This document shows, one piece after another, positions 31,350 through 39,812 of a stretch of 64,000 nt of DNA. The translations under genes and the position numbers were made by a program. The DNA is from an uncultured Collinsella sp. (lineage in GTDB: Bacteria; Actinomycetota; Coriobacteriia; Coriobacteriales; Coriobacteriaceae): the NCBI GenBank assembly GCA_947001705.1, contig CAMQHT010000004.1, forward strand, positions 24,414-88,413, read 5' to 3'. The notes beneath the pieces were generated by a model that did no database searches, was not told where the DNA came from, and worked only from the letters and a program-made list of their open reading frames with translations. Positions within the stretch are counted from its first letter, which is position 1. Every line of letters starts with the position of its first letter.

Positions 31350-32080
31350 TGGAGGCTGGTGGCGATGAGGGGGCGGTTGAGGGCTGCCTCGAAGCGATCT
31401 GCCATTGTTGGGTCGGCAAGCGTGTCGGCTTGGTTGAGCATGATACGGGCATTGTTGAGGTTCAGCATCTGCAGCTCGGCATTGAGCACCTGGGCGACGC
31501 GCTCTGGGGTGGCAGCGTCGGTGGGCTCGCAGCCGCAGCGCTCGCAGAAGAGCTCGGGGCGGTGGACAACCTCGGCGACGGGCTTGCCCAGCCCCGAGGC
31601 GCCGACGACCCAGACAACGTTTGTCGCGGCGGCGGGAATTACCGGCTCCCAGGCGGCATGTGCCTTGAGCGGGAGTCGCTTGCTGCCATCTGCCTCGGCC
31701 AACACATAGTCAAAGCGCTGCGCCAGCTGGTCGAGCGGCTCAGCGGGGGCGGAGAGCTTGCCTGTCTCCGGGTCCAAAACACCCGTCTGGCAGATGCTTC
31801 CGCGGACAAGTCCCGCGCATGCCTCGCAGGTGCAGCCGGGAACATGTAGGGTCCCCGGCTTCCAAGGCGCGGCGTCCAGGCGACGGCTCGACCCGTCCCA
31901 TGGCACGCCGGCGACGGGAAACATGTGCGTGGTGGTACAGAGGAGCACGCGGCCGCCAGCGCGCATGAGCTCGAGACCCAGCGTCTTCAGCAGCGTCGAC
32001 TTGCCGCCACTGCCGATAATCGCGGTAATGCCCGACTCGATCCTGAGCGCGGAGGCAAGATTGCCGCTAACCGTTTCCAT
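31343..32080 (-). CDS. yqeC: Selenium cofactor biosynthesis protein YqeC
   Basis: Putative ATP-dependent accessory protein for the selenium-containing molybdenum cofactor. A P-loop lies at IIGSGGKSTLLKTL (residues 22-35), and LAEADGSKRLPLKAHAA is a family-conserved segment. At 245 residues the length fits. It is divergent from yqeB across 102 bases and convergent with the hydantoinase. Its last codons lie in a palindromic repeat, which may have replaced the original C-terminal end. Confidence 0.88.
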   Translation of the reverse strand: METVSGNLASALRIESGITAIIGSGGKSTLLKTLGLELMRAGGRVLLCTTTHMFPVAGVPWDGSSRRLDAAPWKPGTLHVPGCTCEACAGLVRGSICQTGVLDPETGKLSAPAEPLDQLAQRFDYVLAEADGSKRLPLKAHAAWEPVIPAAATNVVWVVGASGLGKPVAEVVHRPELFCERCGCEPTDAATPERVAQVLNAELQMLNLNNARIMLNQADTLADPTMADRFEAALNRPLIATSLQG

Positions 32081-32182
32081 CTGTTCACCGCCGTATAATA
32101 CTGTGATAATAAATAATCATCAGAGTAGCGGCCGAACCGCTTTTGCTCTGCTCAAACCGTAGCACAGGGAGGTGCCCCGGGA
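32081..32182. promoter_or_regulatory. Divergent yqeC/yqeB promoter region
   Basis: A 102-base spacer holds an AT-rich core, including TATAAT at 32094-32099 on the plus strand and the run GTGATAATAAATAATC (32102-32117). No -35 box stands out. Both genes act on the same cofactor, so shared regulation is likely. Confidence 0.45.
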
Positions 32183-32977
32183 ATGCTCGTTTATGTTCGC
32201 GGCGCCGGCGATATCGCCACGGGCGTCGCCGCTCGCTTGGTGCGCGCCGGCGTTTCGGTCGTTATGGCCGATATCGCGGTTCCCACGTGCATCCGCCGCA
32301 CAATCTGTTTTTGCGAGGCCATTCGCCTGGGCGAGGTCGAGGTCGAAGGCATTCGCGCTCGCTTGGCACGGACGCCGGCTGAGGCGCTTGAGATTACCGA
32401 GGCTGGAGACGTCGCTGTTGTGGTGGACCCTCAGGCCAAGATGCTCGGCGAGCTGAAACCCGCGGCTGTGGTCGACGCGATTTTGGCTAAGCGCAACTTG
32501 GGCACCACGCGCGACATGGCGCCTGCCGTCATCGCTGTGGGGCCGGGCTTTACCGCGCCGGTTGACTGCGACGCCGTGGTCGAGACCATGCGCGGGCATT
32601 TTCTCGGCCGTGTCATTACCCAAGGTTCGCCCCAGCCCAACACGGGCGTGCCGGGCATTATCGCCGGCTATGGCAAGGAACGTGTTATCCACAGCCCCGC
32701 CGCCGGCGTGTTTCGGTCCGACCGCGCAATCGGCGACATCGTGAGCGCCGGAGACGTGATTGGCTACGCGGGCGATACGCCCATGTGCACGCAGATCGAT
32801 GGCTGTCTGCGCGGGCTTTTGGCGAACGGCGTGCAGGTGACTGAGGGCTTTAAATGCGCCGATGTCGACCCGCGCGGCGATGCCAGCTATATCAACTACA
32901 TTTCGGACAAAGCGACGTCGGTCGGCGGCGGCGTGCTCGAGGCACTCGCTATGCTCACCGATGTCTTTAGAGGATAG
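32183..32977 (+). CDS. yqeB: Selenium-dependent molybdenum hydroxylase system protein YqeB
   Basis: Member of the YqeB (EF2563-type) family, found only with selenium-dependent molybdenum hydroxylases. It begins MLVYVRGAGDIATGVAARLV, a Rossmann-like motif, and contains IAVGPGFTAPVDCDAVVETM and ITQGSPQPNTGVPG as conserved parts; the length is 264 residues. GGGAGG precedes the ATG. With xdhC 9 bases downstream it likely forms a maturation operon that loads or stabilises the selenium ligand on the cofactor. The biochemical step is not known. Confidence 0.92.
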   Translation: MLVYVRGAGDIATGVAARLVRAGVSVVMADIAVPTCIRRTICFCEAIRLGEVEVEGIRARLARTPAEALEITEAGDVAVVVDPQAKMLGELKPAAVVDAILAKRNLGTTRDMAPAVIAVGPGFTAPVDCDAVVETMRGHFLGRVITQGSPQPNTGVPGIIAGYGKERVIHSPAAGVFRSDRAIGDIVSAGDVIGYAGDTPMCTQIDGCLRGLLANGVQVTEGFKCADVDPRGDASYINYISDKATSVGGGVLEALAMLTDVFRG

Positions 32978-32986
32978 AAGGCGGCA

Positions 32987-34030
32987 ATGGAAAAGCTCGA
33001 TGTTGTGAATGCGGCGCTTGCCGCCCTGCGTGCTGGCGAGACGTGCGAGCTGGTGGTCGTGGCCGGTACGGCGGGGTCGTCCCCGCGCGGTGTGGGCGCC
33101 TGGATGGCCGTCTTTGCCGATGGCAGCCAGGCGGGCACTATCGGCGGCGGCAAGATTGAGCTCTTTGCGCTGGATGAGGCGCGCGAGCTCCTGAGCGCGG
33201 GACAGTCGCGTCTGGTCCGCTACACCATGGGCGGCGAGAACTCCGATACCGGCATGATCTGCGGCGGAGCCATCTGCCTGTGCTATCTGCGCCTGGATGT
33301 ATCGCAGGCGCCGTTGTTCCAGTCGGTTGCCGACATCTTGGCCTATCGGCGCATCGGCGACTTCGTCATCGACTTTGAGCCGTTTATCGCGAGCGTGCTC
33401 GAGGGCGATGTGGCCGAGTACCATGGCGAGGAATCGCGCCGCACCATTGCGGGCTGCCCCGGGCTTTCGCTGGTGGAGGAGGGGAGTAAGGTCACCTACA
33501 CCAACGCCGCCTCCGAGATTCCCACGGCGCACATCGAGACGCTCTGCCCCGAGGGCCTGACCTATATCTTTGGCTGCGGCCACGTGGGCGCTGCGACGGC
33601 GCGGGTGCTCACGGCGGCGGGCTTTGCCGTCGTGGCTTGCGACGACCGCCCCGGCACGTTGACCCCCGAATGGGTGCCCGGCGTCTACGACCGTCGTCTG
33701 GTCGATTATAAGAACCTGAGCGAGCTGTGCCCCATCGGCCCGCGCGACCTGGTGGTCGTCGCCACGGCGGGTCACAAGTCCGATATCGATGTGGTGATTC
33801 AGGCCATGCGCGCCAAACCCGCCTATCTGGGCTGCTTGGGCTCGCGCCGCAAGACCGCCTTTGTGCGCGCCCGCCTGGAGCAGGAGGGCTTTACGCAGGA
33901 GCAGATCGACGGGCTGCACCTGCCGATTGGTGTCGCCATCGAGGCCGAGGACCCCGAGGAGATCGCCATCTCCATCGCTGCCGAGATGATCCACCTGCGC
34001 CGCACCAAGCTCGTCCCCCGCAAGCGCTAG
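32987..34030 (+). CDS. xdhC: XdhC family molybdenum hydroxylase maturation factor
   Basis: XdhC/CoxI-type chaperone that binds molybdopterin cofactor and assists its sulfuration and insertion. The N-terminal XdhC/CoxI domain shows VVAGTAGSSPRGVGAWMAV and GTIGGGKIELFAL; the C-terminal Rossmann domain has YIFGCGHVGAATARVL and LGCLGSRRKTAFVRARL. The length, 347 residues, is normal. In this cluster the inserted cofactor would carry selenium instead of sulfur. It is the last gene before the right-junction repeat and the resumption of the ribosomal operon. Confidence 0.92.
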   Translation: MEKLDVVNAALAALRAGETCELVVVAGTAGSSPRGVGAWMAVFADGSQAGTIGGGKIELFALDEARELLSAGQSRLVRYTMGGENSDTGMICGGAICLCYLRLDVSQAPLFQSVADILAYRRIGDFVIDFEPFIASVLEGDVAEYHGEESRRTIAGCPGLSLVEEGSKVTYTNAASEIPTAHIETLCPEGLTYIFGCGHVGAATARVLTAAGFAVVACDDRPGTLTPEWVPGVYDRRLVDYKNLSELCPIGPRDLVVVATAGHKSDIDVVIQAMRAKPAYLGCLGSRRKTAFVRARLEQEGFTQEQIDGLHLPIGVAIEAEDPEEIAISIAAEMIHLRRTKLVPRKR

Positions 34031-34046
34031 TCGCATCCCCATCAAT

Positions 34047-34114
34047 AAGTTGCGGTGAAATGCGGGCTGTTTAAGCCAGTTAAGCCATCAAACAGTCCCT
34101 ATCTCACCGCAACT
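34047..34114. repeat. Palindromic intergenic repeat, right junction copy
   Basis: Second copy of the element at 1458-1530. The left arm begins AAGTTGCGGTGAAAT (identical over these 15 bases to the left copy), and the right arm at 34090-34114 is complementary over 25 bp with a few mismatches. It sits 16 bases after the xdhC stop. The loop sequences of the two copies differ. Confidence 0.85.
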
Positions 34115-34189
34115 GCTGTTTTCCTCCGTGCCCTAGGGATCAATTTGTGCGGGGGAGTTGTGGAGTTGTGCAGGCAGACGAGGTTTTTC

Positions 34190-34218
34190 TGGAAATACGC
34201 ACCCAATGCGCGTATAGT
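34190..34218 (+). promoter_or_regulatory. Probable promoter of the rplE segment
   Basis: TGGAAA (34190-34195) and TATAGT (34213-34218) are 17 bp apart. It is the best promoter between the xdhC stop and rplE, and it is needed because the ribosomal genes upstream end at a terminator 33 kb away. Confidence 0.55.
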
Positions 34219-34355
34219 ACCGATTGTTTTGTCGGCTCCTGCTGCGTCGAGTCCAAACCGCGAAATGCCATGAGCGGCGCGGATGCAGCCAGGAGGCACG
34301 AGGACAACCCATCGTGGCCACGCCCCGTGCTTAAAACCCCAAGAAGGAGTGAACA

Positions 34356-34913
34356 ATGGCAGAAGAGAAGTATGTGCCGCGTCTGAAGACCAAGTACAAC
34401 AACGAGGTCAAGCAGCAGCTTCAGGACAAGTTCCAGTACGAGAACGTCATGATGATCCCCAAGTTTGAGAAGATCGTCGTGAACATGGGTGTCGGCGAGG
34501 CCGCTACCGATTCCAAGGCCATCGACGGTGCCGTGCGCGACCTGCGCGCCATCACCGGCCAGCAGCCGATGATCACCCGTGCCCGCAAGTCCATCGCTAC
34601 CTTCCGCCTGCGCGCTGGTATGCCGATCGGCTGCAAGGTTACCCTGCGTGGCGACCGTATGTGGGAGTTCTTCGATCGTCTGACCTCCGTCGCGATTCCC
34701 CGTATCCGCGACTTCCGCGGCATCTCCGCCAAGAGCTTCGACGGCCGTGGTAACTTCTCCATGGGCGTCACCGAGCAGCTCATCTTCCCCGAGATCGACT
34801 TCGACTCCGTCGATCACCAGCGTGGTATGGACATCACTTTCGTGACCACCGCCAATACCGATGAGGAGGCCAAGGCCCTTCTGGACGCCTTCGGTTTCCC
34901 GTTCAAGAAATAG
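34356..34913 (+). CDS. rplE: 50S ribosomal protein L5 (uL5)
   Basis: 5S rRNA-binding protein of the central protuberance. The 185 residues include [36 protein letters not shown] and the C-terminal [20 protein letters not shown], all standard L5 blocks. AGAAGGAG precedes the ATG. It normally follows rplX directly; here it begins a separate transcription unit with its own promoter. Confidence 0.98.
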   Translation: MAEEKYVPRLKTKYNNEVKQQLQDKFQYENVMMIPKFEKIVVNMGVGEAATDSKAIDGAVRDLRAITGQQPMITRARKSIATFRLRAGMPIGCKVTLRGDRMWEFFDRLTSVAIPRIRDFRGISAKSFDGRGNFSMGVTEQLIFPEIDFDSVDHQRGMDITFVTTANTDEEAKALLDAFGFPFKK

Positions 34914-34929
34914 GTTCACCTGCCCTATG

Positions 34930-34957
34930 AGCGCCGTTCCCAGAAGGGGGCGGCGCT
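34930..34957 (+). repeat. Intercistronic hairpin between rplE and rpsZ
   Basis: AGCGCCG (34930-34936) pairs with CGGCGCT (34951-34957) and can extend with TTCCC/GGGGG-type pairs. It ends 23 bases before the rpsZ ribosome binding site and has no T run. Confidence 0.5.
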
Positions 34958-34992
34958 TGGGGCGAACAATACTCTATGTGAGGAGGATATAA

Positions 34993-35178
34993 GTGGCTAA
35001 GACATCGATGATCGTCAAGTGCAATCGCAAGCAGAAGTTCTCTACTCGTGAGTACACGCGCTGCCAGCGCTGCGGCCGTCCGCACTCTGTGTACCGCAAG
35101 TTCGGCCTGTGCCGTGTCTGCTTCCGCGAGCTTGCACTCAAGGGCGAGCTTCCCGGCGTTAAGAAGGCCAGCTGGTAA
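34993..35178 (+). CDS. rpsZ: 30S ribosomal protein S14 type Z (uS14)
   Basis: Zinc-containing short S14 of the 30S head. The 61 residues include the two CxxC pairs in [20 protein letters not shown] and the conserved end LPGVKKASW. The start is GTG, with AGGAGG seven bases upstream (34981-34986). Zinc-binding S14 is the usual form in Gram-positive spc operons. Confidence 0.97.
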   Translation: MAKTSMIVKCNRKQKFSTREYTRCQRCGRPHSVYRKFGLCRVCFRELALKGELPGVKKASW

Positions 35179-35297
35179 GTCACTACCAGCGTTTCAAGCA
35201 TCCGTTTGGAACAGGGAAAACGCGCTAGTTAGGCTTTGCCGTTAAGGGCGGCGAAGAACCAAGAGCACGTGTTCATCAAGAACGAAGGAGAATCTGT

Positions 35298-35696
35298 ATG
35301 AACCTTACAGACCCGATCGCAGATATGCTTACGCGCATCCGTAACGCTAACTCTGTGAACAAGGCCACGGTCTCCATGCCGAGCAGCAAGAAGCTCGTCG
35401 AGATCGCTCGTGTTCTGCACGAGGAGGGCTACATCGAGGGCTACGATGTCGAGGACACCGTTCCCCAGAAGACTCTGCACATCACGCTTAAGTATGGTCC
35501 CAAGAAGGCTAAGGTCATCAACGGCATCCGCCGCATTTCCAAGCCGGGCCTGCGTAAGTACACCGGCGTTGCCGACATGCCCCGCGTCCGCGGTGGCCTT
35601 GGTACCGCCATTATTTCCACCAGCCATGGCGTTATGACCGACCGCGATGCTCGCAAGCACAACGTCGGCGGCGAGATCATCGCTTACGTCTGGTAA
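35298..35696 (+). CDS. rpsH: 30S ribosomal protein S8 (uS8)
   Basis: Central-domain 16S rRNA-binding protein, which in E. coli also represses its own operon. The 132 residues begin [20 protein letters not shown] and end with [20 protein letters not shown], the standard S8 signature. AAGGAG precedes the ATG by 8 bases. Confidence 0.98.
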   Translation: MNLTDPIADMLTRIRNANSVNKATVSMPSSKKLVEIARVLHEEGYIEGYDVEDTVPQKTLHITLKYGPKKAKVINGIRRISKPGLRKYTGVADMPRVRGGLGTAIISTSHGVMTDRDARKHNVGGEIIAYVW

Positions 35697-35729
35697 TTCG
35701 CTCGGTAGGTAGAAGGAAAGGAGATCACC

Positions 35730-36266
35730 GTGTCTCGTATCGGTAATAAGCCTGTCCAGATTCCCGCCGGAGTCGAAGTGGCAGTCAACGGCAACAACGT
35801 TGTCGTCAAGGGCCCCAAGGGCCAGCTCGAGCTCGATGTCTTTGAGAAGCTCGCTATCAACATCGAGGACAACGTCCTCACCGTTTCCCGTCCCGACGAC
35901 GAGCGTGAGACCCGTGCCCGCCACGGCCTCACCCGTGCCCTCATCCACAACATGGTTGTTGGCGTTTCCGAGGGCTTCGAGAAGAAGCTCGAGCTCGCCG
36001 GCGTCGGTTACCGCGTGCAGCAGAAGGGCAAGAACCTCGAGTTCTCCCTGGGCTTTTCGCACCCCGTGATCGTCGAGGCTCCCGAGGGCATCACCTTCGA
36101 GGTTCCCGACAACACCCACGTGAACGTCAAGGGTATCAACAAGCAGCAGGTCGGTCAGATCGCCGCTGAGATCCGCGGCCATCGTCCTCCCGAGCCTTAC
36201 AAGGGCAAGGGTATCCACTACGTTGGCGAGCACATCCGCCGCAAGCTGGGTAAGGCCGCCAAGTAG
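35730..36266 (+). CDS. rplF: 50S ribosomal protein L6 (uL6)
   Basis: Large-subunit protein near the sarcin-ricin loop. It begins [19 protein letters not shown] and carries the C-terminal signature [18 protein letters not shown]; 178 residues is normal. The start is GTG, preceded by AAAGGAG. It follows rpsH after 33 bases. Confidence 0.98.
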   Translation: MSRIGNKPVQIPAGVEVAVNGNNVVVKGPKGQLELDVFEKLAINIEDNVLTVSRPDDERETRARHGLTRALIHNMVVGVSEGFEKKLELAGVGYRVQQKGKNLEFSLGFSHPVIVEAPEGITFEVPDNTHVNVKGINKQQVGQIAAEIRGHRPPEPYKGKGIHYVGEHIRRKLGKAAK

Positions 36267-36291
36267 TCGTAACCGACTCACTCGCATAAGA

Positions 36292-36313
36292 CCAGCACCC
36301 CGTCAGGTGCTGG
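36292..36313 (+). repeat. Intercistronic hairpin between rplF and rplR
   Basis: CCAGCACC (36292-36299) pairs perfectly with GGTGCTGG (36306-36313) around a 6-base loop. A T run occurs only 10 bases later, so partial termination or processing is possible, but full termination is unlikely inside this operon. Confidence 0.5.
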
Positions 36314-36341
36314 CAAGATCAACCTTTTTAGGAGTTTACGT

Positions 36342-36710
36342 ATGAACAAGCATAAGGCGAAGCTGGAAGGCCTCAAGCGTCGTCAGCGTCGTGTTCGCGG
36401 CAAGGTCTCGGGTACCTCCGAGCGTCCGCGTCTTCGCGTGACCCGTACTAACGCCAACATCTATGCCCAGATCATCGACGACAGCAAGGGCTCTAGCCTG
36501 ACGCTCGTCTCTGCCTCGACCCTCGAGGCCGAGTTCAAGGGCACCCACACCTCGAACAAGGAGGCTGCGGAGAAGGTCGGTCAGCTCGTTGGCAAGCGTG
36601 CCATCGAGGCCGGCATCACCAAGGTCGCCTTCGATCGCGGTGGCCGTATCTACCATGGCCGCGTCAAGGCCCTCGCCGACGGTGCTCGTGCCGCCGGTCT
36701 CGAGTTCTAG
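36342..36710 (+). CDS. rplR: 50S ribosomal protein L18 (uL18)
   Basis: 5S rRNA-binding partner of L5. The 122 residues show the basic N-terminus [20 protein letters not shown] and the end [24 protein letters not shown] block (observed [14 protein letters not shown]). TTAGGAG precedes the ATG. Order and length are standard. Confidence 0.98.
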   Translation: MNKHKAKLEGLKRRQRRVRGKVSGTSERPRLRVTRTNANIYAQIIDDSKGSSLTLVSASTLEAEFKGTHTSNKEAAEKVGQLVGKRAIEAGITKVAFDRGGRIYHGRVKALADGARAAGLEF

Positions 36711-36724
36711 GAGGTATGTAGCAC

Positions 36725-37249
36725 ATGGCTCGTAATCAGAAGCAGCAGCGCGAGGCCTCCGAGTTCGAGGAGCGCGTCGTTTACATCAACCGCGTGTCGA
36801 AGACCGTCAAGGGTGGTCGTCGCATGAGCCTCGTCGCTCTCGTCGTCGTTGGCGACGGCAAGGGCAACGTCGGCGTTGGCATGGGCAAGTCCGCTGAGGT
36901 GCCCCTGGCCATCTCCAAGGCGTCTCTCGATGCCAAGAAGAACATGTTCCACGTGCCGGTGACCGAGCAGGGCACCATCCCGCACGAGGTTCTCGGCCAC
37001 TTTGGTGCCGGCCGCATCATCATCAAGCCCGCTGTCGAGGGTACCGGCGTTATCGCCGGCGGCGCTGTGCGTCCCCTCTTCGAGCTTGCTGGCATCAAGA
37101 ACGTCCTGTCCAAGTCCCTCGGTACCGACAACGGCCTCAACATCATCAAGGCTGCCGTCGAGGGCCTCAAGGAGCTCTCCAGCCCTGAGGACGTCGCGGC
37201 TCGCCGTGGCCTGACGGTCTCCGAGATGTTCGTCGGTAAGGAGAACTAA
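36725..37249 (+). CDS. rpsE: 30S ribosomal protein S5 (uS5)
   Basis: Decoding-fidelity protein of the small subunit. The N-terminal double-stranded RNA-binding-like domain contains [18 protein letters not shown], and the family signature [20 protein letters not shown] (residues 104-123) follows. It has 174 residues and starts 14 bases after rplR, with AGGAGG overlapping the rplR end. Confidence 0.98.
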   Translation: MARNQKQQREASEFEERVVYINRVSKTVKGGRRMSLVALVVVGDGKGNVGVGMGKSAEVPLAISKASLDAKKNMFHVPVTEQGTIPHEVLGHFGAGRIIIKPAVEGTGVIAGGAVRPLFELAGIKNVLSKSLGTDNGLNIIKAAVEGLKELSSPEDVAARRGLTVSEMFVGKEN

Positions 37250-37251
37250 GC

Positions 37252-37434
37252 ATGGCTGACACCATCAAGATCAAGCAGGTCCGCAGCACCAACGGTTGCA
37301 AGCAGGACCAGGTCCGTACTGTCCGTGCCCTCGGTCTCCACAGGATCCGCGAGGTTCGCGAGATTGCTGACAACGAGTCCGTCCGCGGCATGATCTTCAA
37401 GGTCAAGCACCTTGTCGAGATTGTAGAGGAGTAG
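37252..37434 (+). CDS. rpmD: 50S ribosomal protein L30 (uL30)
   Basis: Short large-subunit protein of 60 residues, with IKQVRSTNGCKQDQVRTVRA and LGLHRIREVREI, as in other actinobacterial L30. It begins 2 bases after the rpsE stop and its ribosome binding site lies in the end of rpsE (AAGGAG), so translation is coupled. Confidence 0.97.
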   Translation: MADTIKIKQVRSTNGCKQDQVRTVRALGLHRIREVREIADNESVRGMIFKVKHLVEIVEE

Positions 37435-37437
37435 CAA

Positions 37438-37887
37438 ATGCAGCTTCACGATCTTACTCCCGCGCCCGGTTCCACCAAGAACCGTAAGCGCGTCGGCCGT
37501 GGCAATTCTTCGGGTCACGGCACCACTTCTGGCCGCGGCCAGAAGGGCCAGGGTTCCCGCTCTGGTGGCACCAAGGGTGCCGGCTTCGAGGGTGGCCAGA
37601 CTCCGCTGGCTATGCGCCTGCCCAAGCTTCCGGGCTTCCGCAACCCCCGTCGTATCGAGTACACCGCTGTTAACGTTGAGCGTCTCGAGCGTAAGTTCGA
37701 GGACGGCGCTGTAATCGACGGTGCCGCTCTTAAGGCCGCTCGCATCACCAAGAGCGAGTTCGAGCCCGTCAAGGTGCTCGGCAATGGTGAGCTCACCAAG
37801 AAGTTCACGGTCAAGGTCGACAAGGTCAGCGCTTCTGCGCAGGCCAAGATCGAGGCCGCCGGCGGAAAGGTCGAGCTGCCGTGCTAA
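37438..37887 (+). CDS. rplO: 50S ribosomal protein L15 (uL15)
   Basis: Late-assembly large-subunit protein. The Gly-rich N-terminal tail [20 protein letters not shown] and [18 protein letters not shown] are the L15 signatures; 149 residues. It starts 3 bases after rpmD, and its stop overlaps the secY start by 7 bases. Confidence 0.98.
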   Translation: MQLHDLTPAPGSTKNRKRVGRGNSSGHGTTSGRGQKGQGSRSGGTKGAGFEGGQTPLAMRLPKLPGFRNPRRIEYTAVNVERLERKFEDGAVIDGAALKAARITKSEFEPVKVLGNGELTKKFTVKVDKVSASAQAKIEAAGGKVELPC

Positions 37888-39167
37888 ATGGTCTTAAGAA
37901 TGCTTTCCGCATCAAAGAATTGCGCGAAAAGATTCTTTTTACCATAGCTATGCTCGTCGTGTACCGCATTGGTGCGCACGTTCCTGTGCCCGGCATTCCC
38001 TTCCAGGGGATGCTGGGCCTTTTCTCGACCGATAACAATTCGGTCGCCGCAGGTGCTATGGCCCTCCTGAATCTTTTCTCTGGCGGCGCATTGAGCTATG
38101 TGTCGGTGTTTTCGCTGGGCATCATGCCTTACATCACCAGCTCGATCATCCTCCAGATGCTCCAGGCCGTTGTGCCTTCCCTGCATGAGCTTGCCCGCGA
38201 GGGCGAGGTCGGTCAGACCAAGATTACGCAGTATTCGCGTTACCTCACCTTGGCTCTGGCAATCCTCAACTCCGTGGGTTACCTCTTCCTCTTTAAGAGC
38301 TTCGGCATCAGCTTTAATGGCGCTGGCGCTCCCGAGATCATCTTCGACCTCATGATCGTCGGCACGCTCACTGCGGGCGCCATGCTGATCATGTGGATTG
38401 GTGAGCTCATCACCCAGCGCGGTATCGGCAATGGCATGTCCCTGATCATCTTTGCGAACATCATGGCCGGCCTGCCGCAGGCGATCTTCTCCAGCACCGA
38501 GGGTAATGCCGGTGGCATCATCACCATGGTGATCATCTGCGCCATCATCCTGCTGGTTATCCCGCTGATTGTTTTTCTTGAGCGCGGCCAGCGCCGCATC
38601 CCGGTCTCCTACGCTAAGCGCGTCGTGGGCCGTCGCATGATGGGTGGCCAGACCACCTACCTGCCCATCAAGGTCAATACCGCGGGTGTCGTGCCGATCA
38701 TCTTCGCTTCGGCGCTGCTGTACTTCCCGGCTCAGATTGCCGTGTTCTTCCCCGGCATCGGCTGGATTCAGGCAGTTGCCTCTGCGCTTTCGACCGGTTG
38801 GCTCAACTGGGTGCTTAATGTTGTCCTCATCGTGTTCTTCGCGTACTTCTACACCTCCATGGTGTTCAACCCCGATGACACGGCCGACAACCTTAAGAAG
38901 CAGGGCGGCTTTATTCCGGGCGTCCGTCCGGGTAGGGCTACCGCGGCCTACATCAAGAACGCGCTCAACAAGATCACGCTTCCCAGCGCTGTCTTTTTGG
39001 CGCTCATCGCCATCGTGCCTTCGATCATCTTCTCCTTCACGGGTAACCATCTGATCCAGGCATTTGGCGGCACGTCCATCCTCATCATGGTCGGCGTCGT
39101 GCTCGACACGGTCGATAAGCTCGAAGGCCAGATCAAGATGTATGATTACGATGGATTCTTTAAATAG
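37881..39167 (+). CDS. secY: Preprotein translocase subunit SecY
   Basis: Central membrane channel of the Sec translocon with 10 predicted spans. Conserved parts are [19 protein letters not shown] near the N-terminus, [16 protein letters not shown] (SecY signature 1 region), [19 protein letters not shown] and the C-terminal [12 protein letters not shown]. It has 428 residues. The GTG start lies inside the end of rplO (overlap 7 bases), so translation is probably coupled, with GAGCTGCC a poor ribosome binding site. Confidence 0.97.
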   Translation: MLNGLKNAFRIKELREKILFTIAMLVVYRIGAHVPVPGIPFQGMLGLFSTDNNSVAAGAMALLNLFSGGALSYVSVFSLGIMPYITSSIILQMLQAVVPSLHELAREGEVGQTKITQYSRYLTLALAILNSVGYLFLFKSFGISFNGAGAPEIIFDLMIVGTLTAGAMLIMWIGELITQRGIGNGMSLIIFANIMAGLPQAIFSSTEGNAGGIITMVIICAIILLVIPLIVFLERGQRRIPVSYAKRVVGRRMMGGQTTYLPIKVNTAGVVPIIFASALLYFPAQIAVFFPGIGWIQAVASALSTGWLNWVLNVVLIVFFAYFYTSMVFNPDDTADNLKKQGGFIPGVRPGRATAAYIKNALNKITLPSAVFLALIAIVPSIIFSFTGNHLIQAFGGTSILIMVGVVLDTVDKLEGQIKMYDYDGFFK

Positions 39168-39185
39168 GCTAGAGGAGGATTGCTC

Positions 39186-39812
39186 ATGAACCTCGTATTG
39201 CTCGGAGCTCCGGGTGCCGGTAAGGGCACCGTCGCACAGGAGCTCGTCGCCGAGTTTGGCGTCGCTCACATTTCCACGGGCGACCTGCTGCGTGCTGCCG
39301 TCAAGGGTGGCACCGAGCTTGGTATTCAGGCTAAGAAGTACATGGACGCTGGCGAGCTTGTTCCCGACCAGCTCGTGATCGACCTTGTCAAGGAGCGCCT
39401 TGCTGCCGATGACGCCCAGCAGGGCTTCATCCTCGACGGCTTCCCGCGCAACACCGCCCAGGCTGTGACGCTCGATTCCGAGCTCTCCGCCATGGGTCGC
39501 GAGATCGACTGCTCCCTTCTGGTCGACGTGGCCCCCGAGGTCATCATCGATCGTCTGTCTTCGCGTCGCACCTGCCGCGCCTGCGGTTACACCGGCACCG
39601 CTGCCGATGCTACCTGCCCCAAGTGCGCCGGCGAGATGTATCAGCGCGACGACGACAAGCCCGAGACCATCAAGAACCGTCTCGACGTCTACGAGAAGTC
39701 CACGAGCCCGCTCGTCGACTACTATCGTGGCCAGGGTCTGCTCAAGTCGGTCAACGGTGACCAGGCTCGCGAGACCGTGTACGGGGATGTCAAAGAGGCT
39801 CTTGGTCTATGA
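39186..39812 (+). CDS. adk: Adenylate kinase
   Basis: Interconverts ATP, ADP and AMP. The P-loop is LLGAPGAGKGTVAQ, the AMP site shows STGDLLRAAV and GFPRNTAQA, and the lid has four zinc cysteines (CRACGYTG and CPKC), typical of Gram-positive enzymes. The ATG at 39186 follows GAGGAGG; the TTG two codons earlier is less likely. The length is 208 residues. It sits in the usual secY-adk-map position. Confidence 0.97.
   Translation: MNLVLLGAPGAGKGTVAQELVAEFGVAHISTGDLLRAAVKGGTELGIQAKKYMDAGELVPDQLVIDLVKERLAADDAQQGFILDGFPRNTAQAVTLDSELSAMGREIDCSLLVDVAPEVIIDRLSSRRTCRACGYTGTAADATCPKCAGEMYQRDDDKPETIKNRLDVYEKSTSPLVDYYRGQGLLKSVNGDQARETVYGDVKEALGL

Larger units (their letters stand above)
34031..34355. 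other. Right junction region before rplE
   Basis: This 325-base gap carries the palindromic repeat (34047-34114), then about 75 unremarkable bases, then a promoter (34190-34218) and a leader of about 130 bases to rplE. Within the leader AGGAGG at 34292 has no start codon at a suitable distance in a useful frame. No other gene is seen. Confidence 0.6.

Noticed and set aside
32120..34045. A 641-codon antisense frame across yqeB and xdhC
   Set aside because: Same reason: shadow of two recognised genes.
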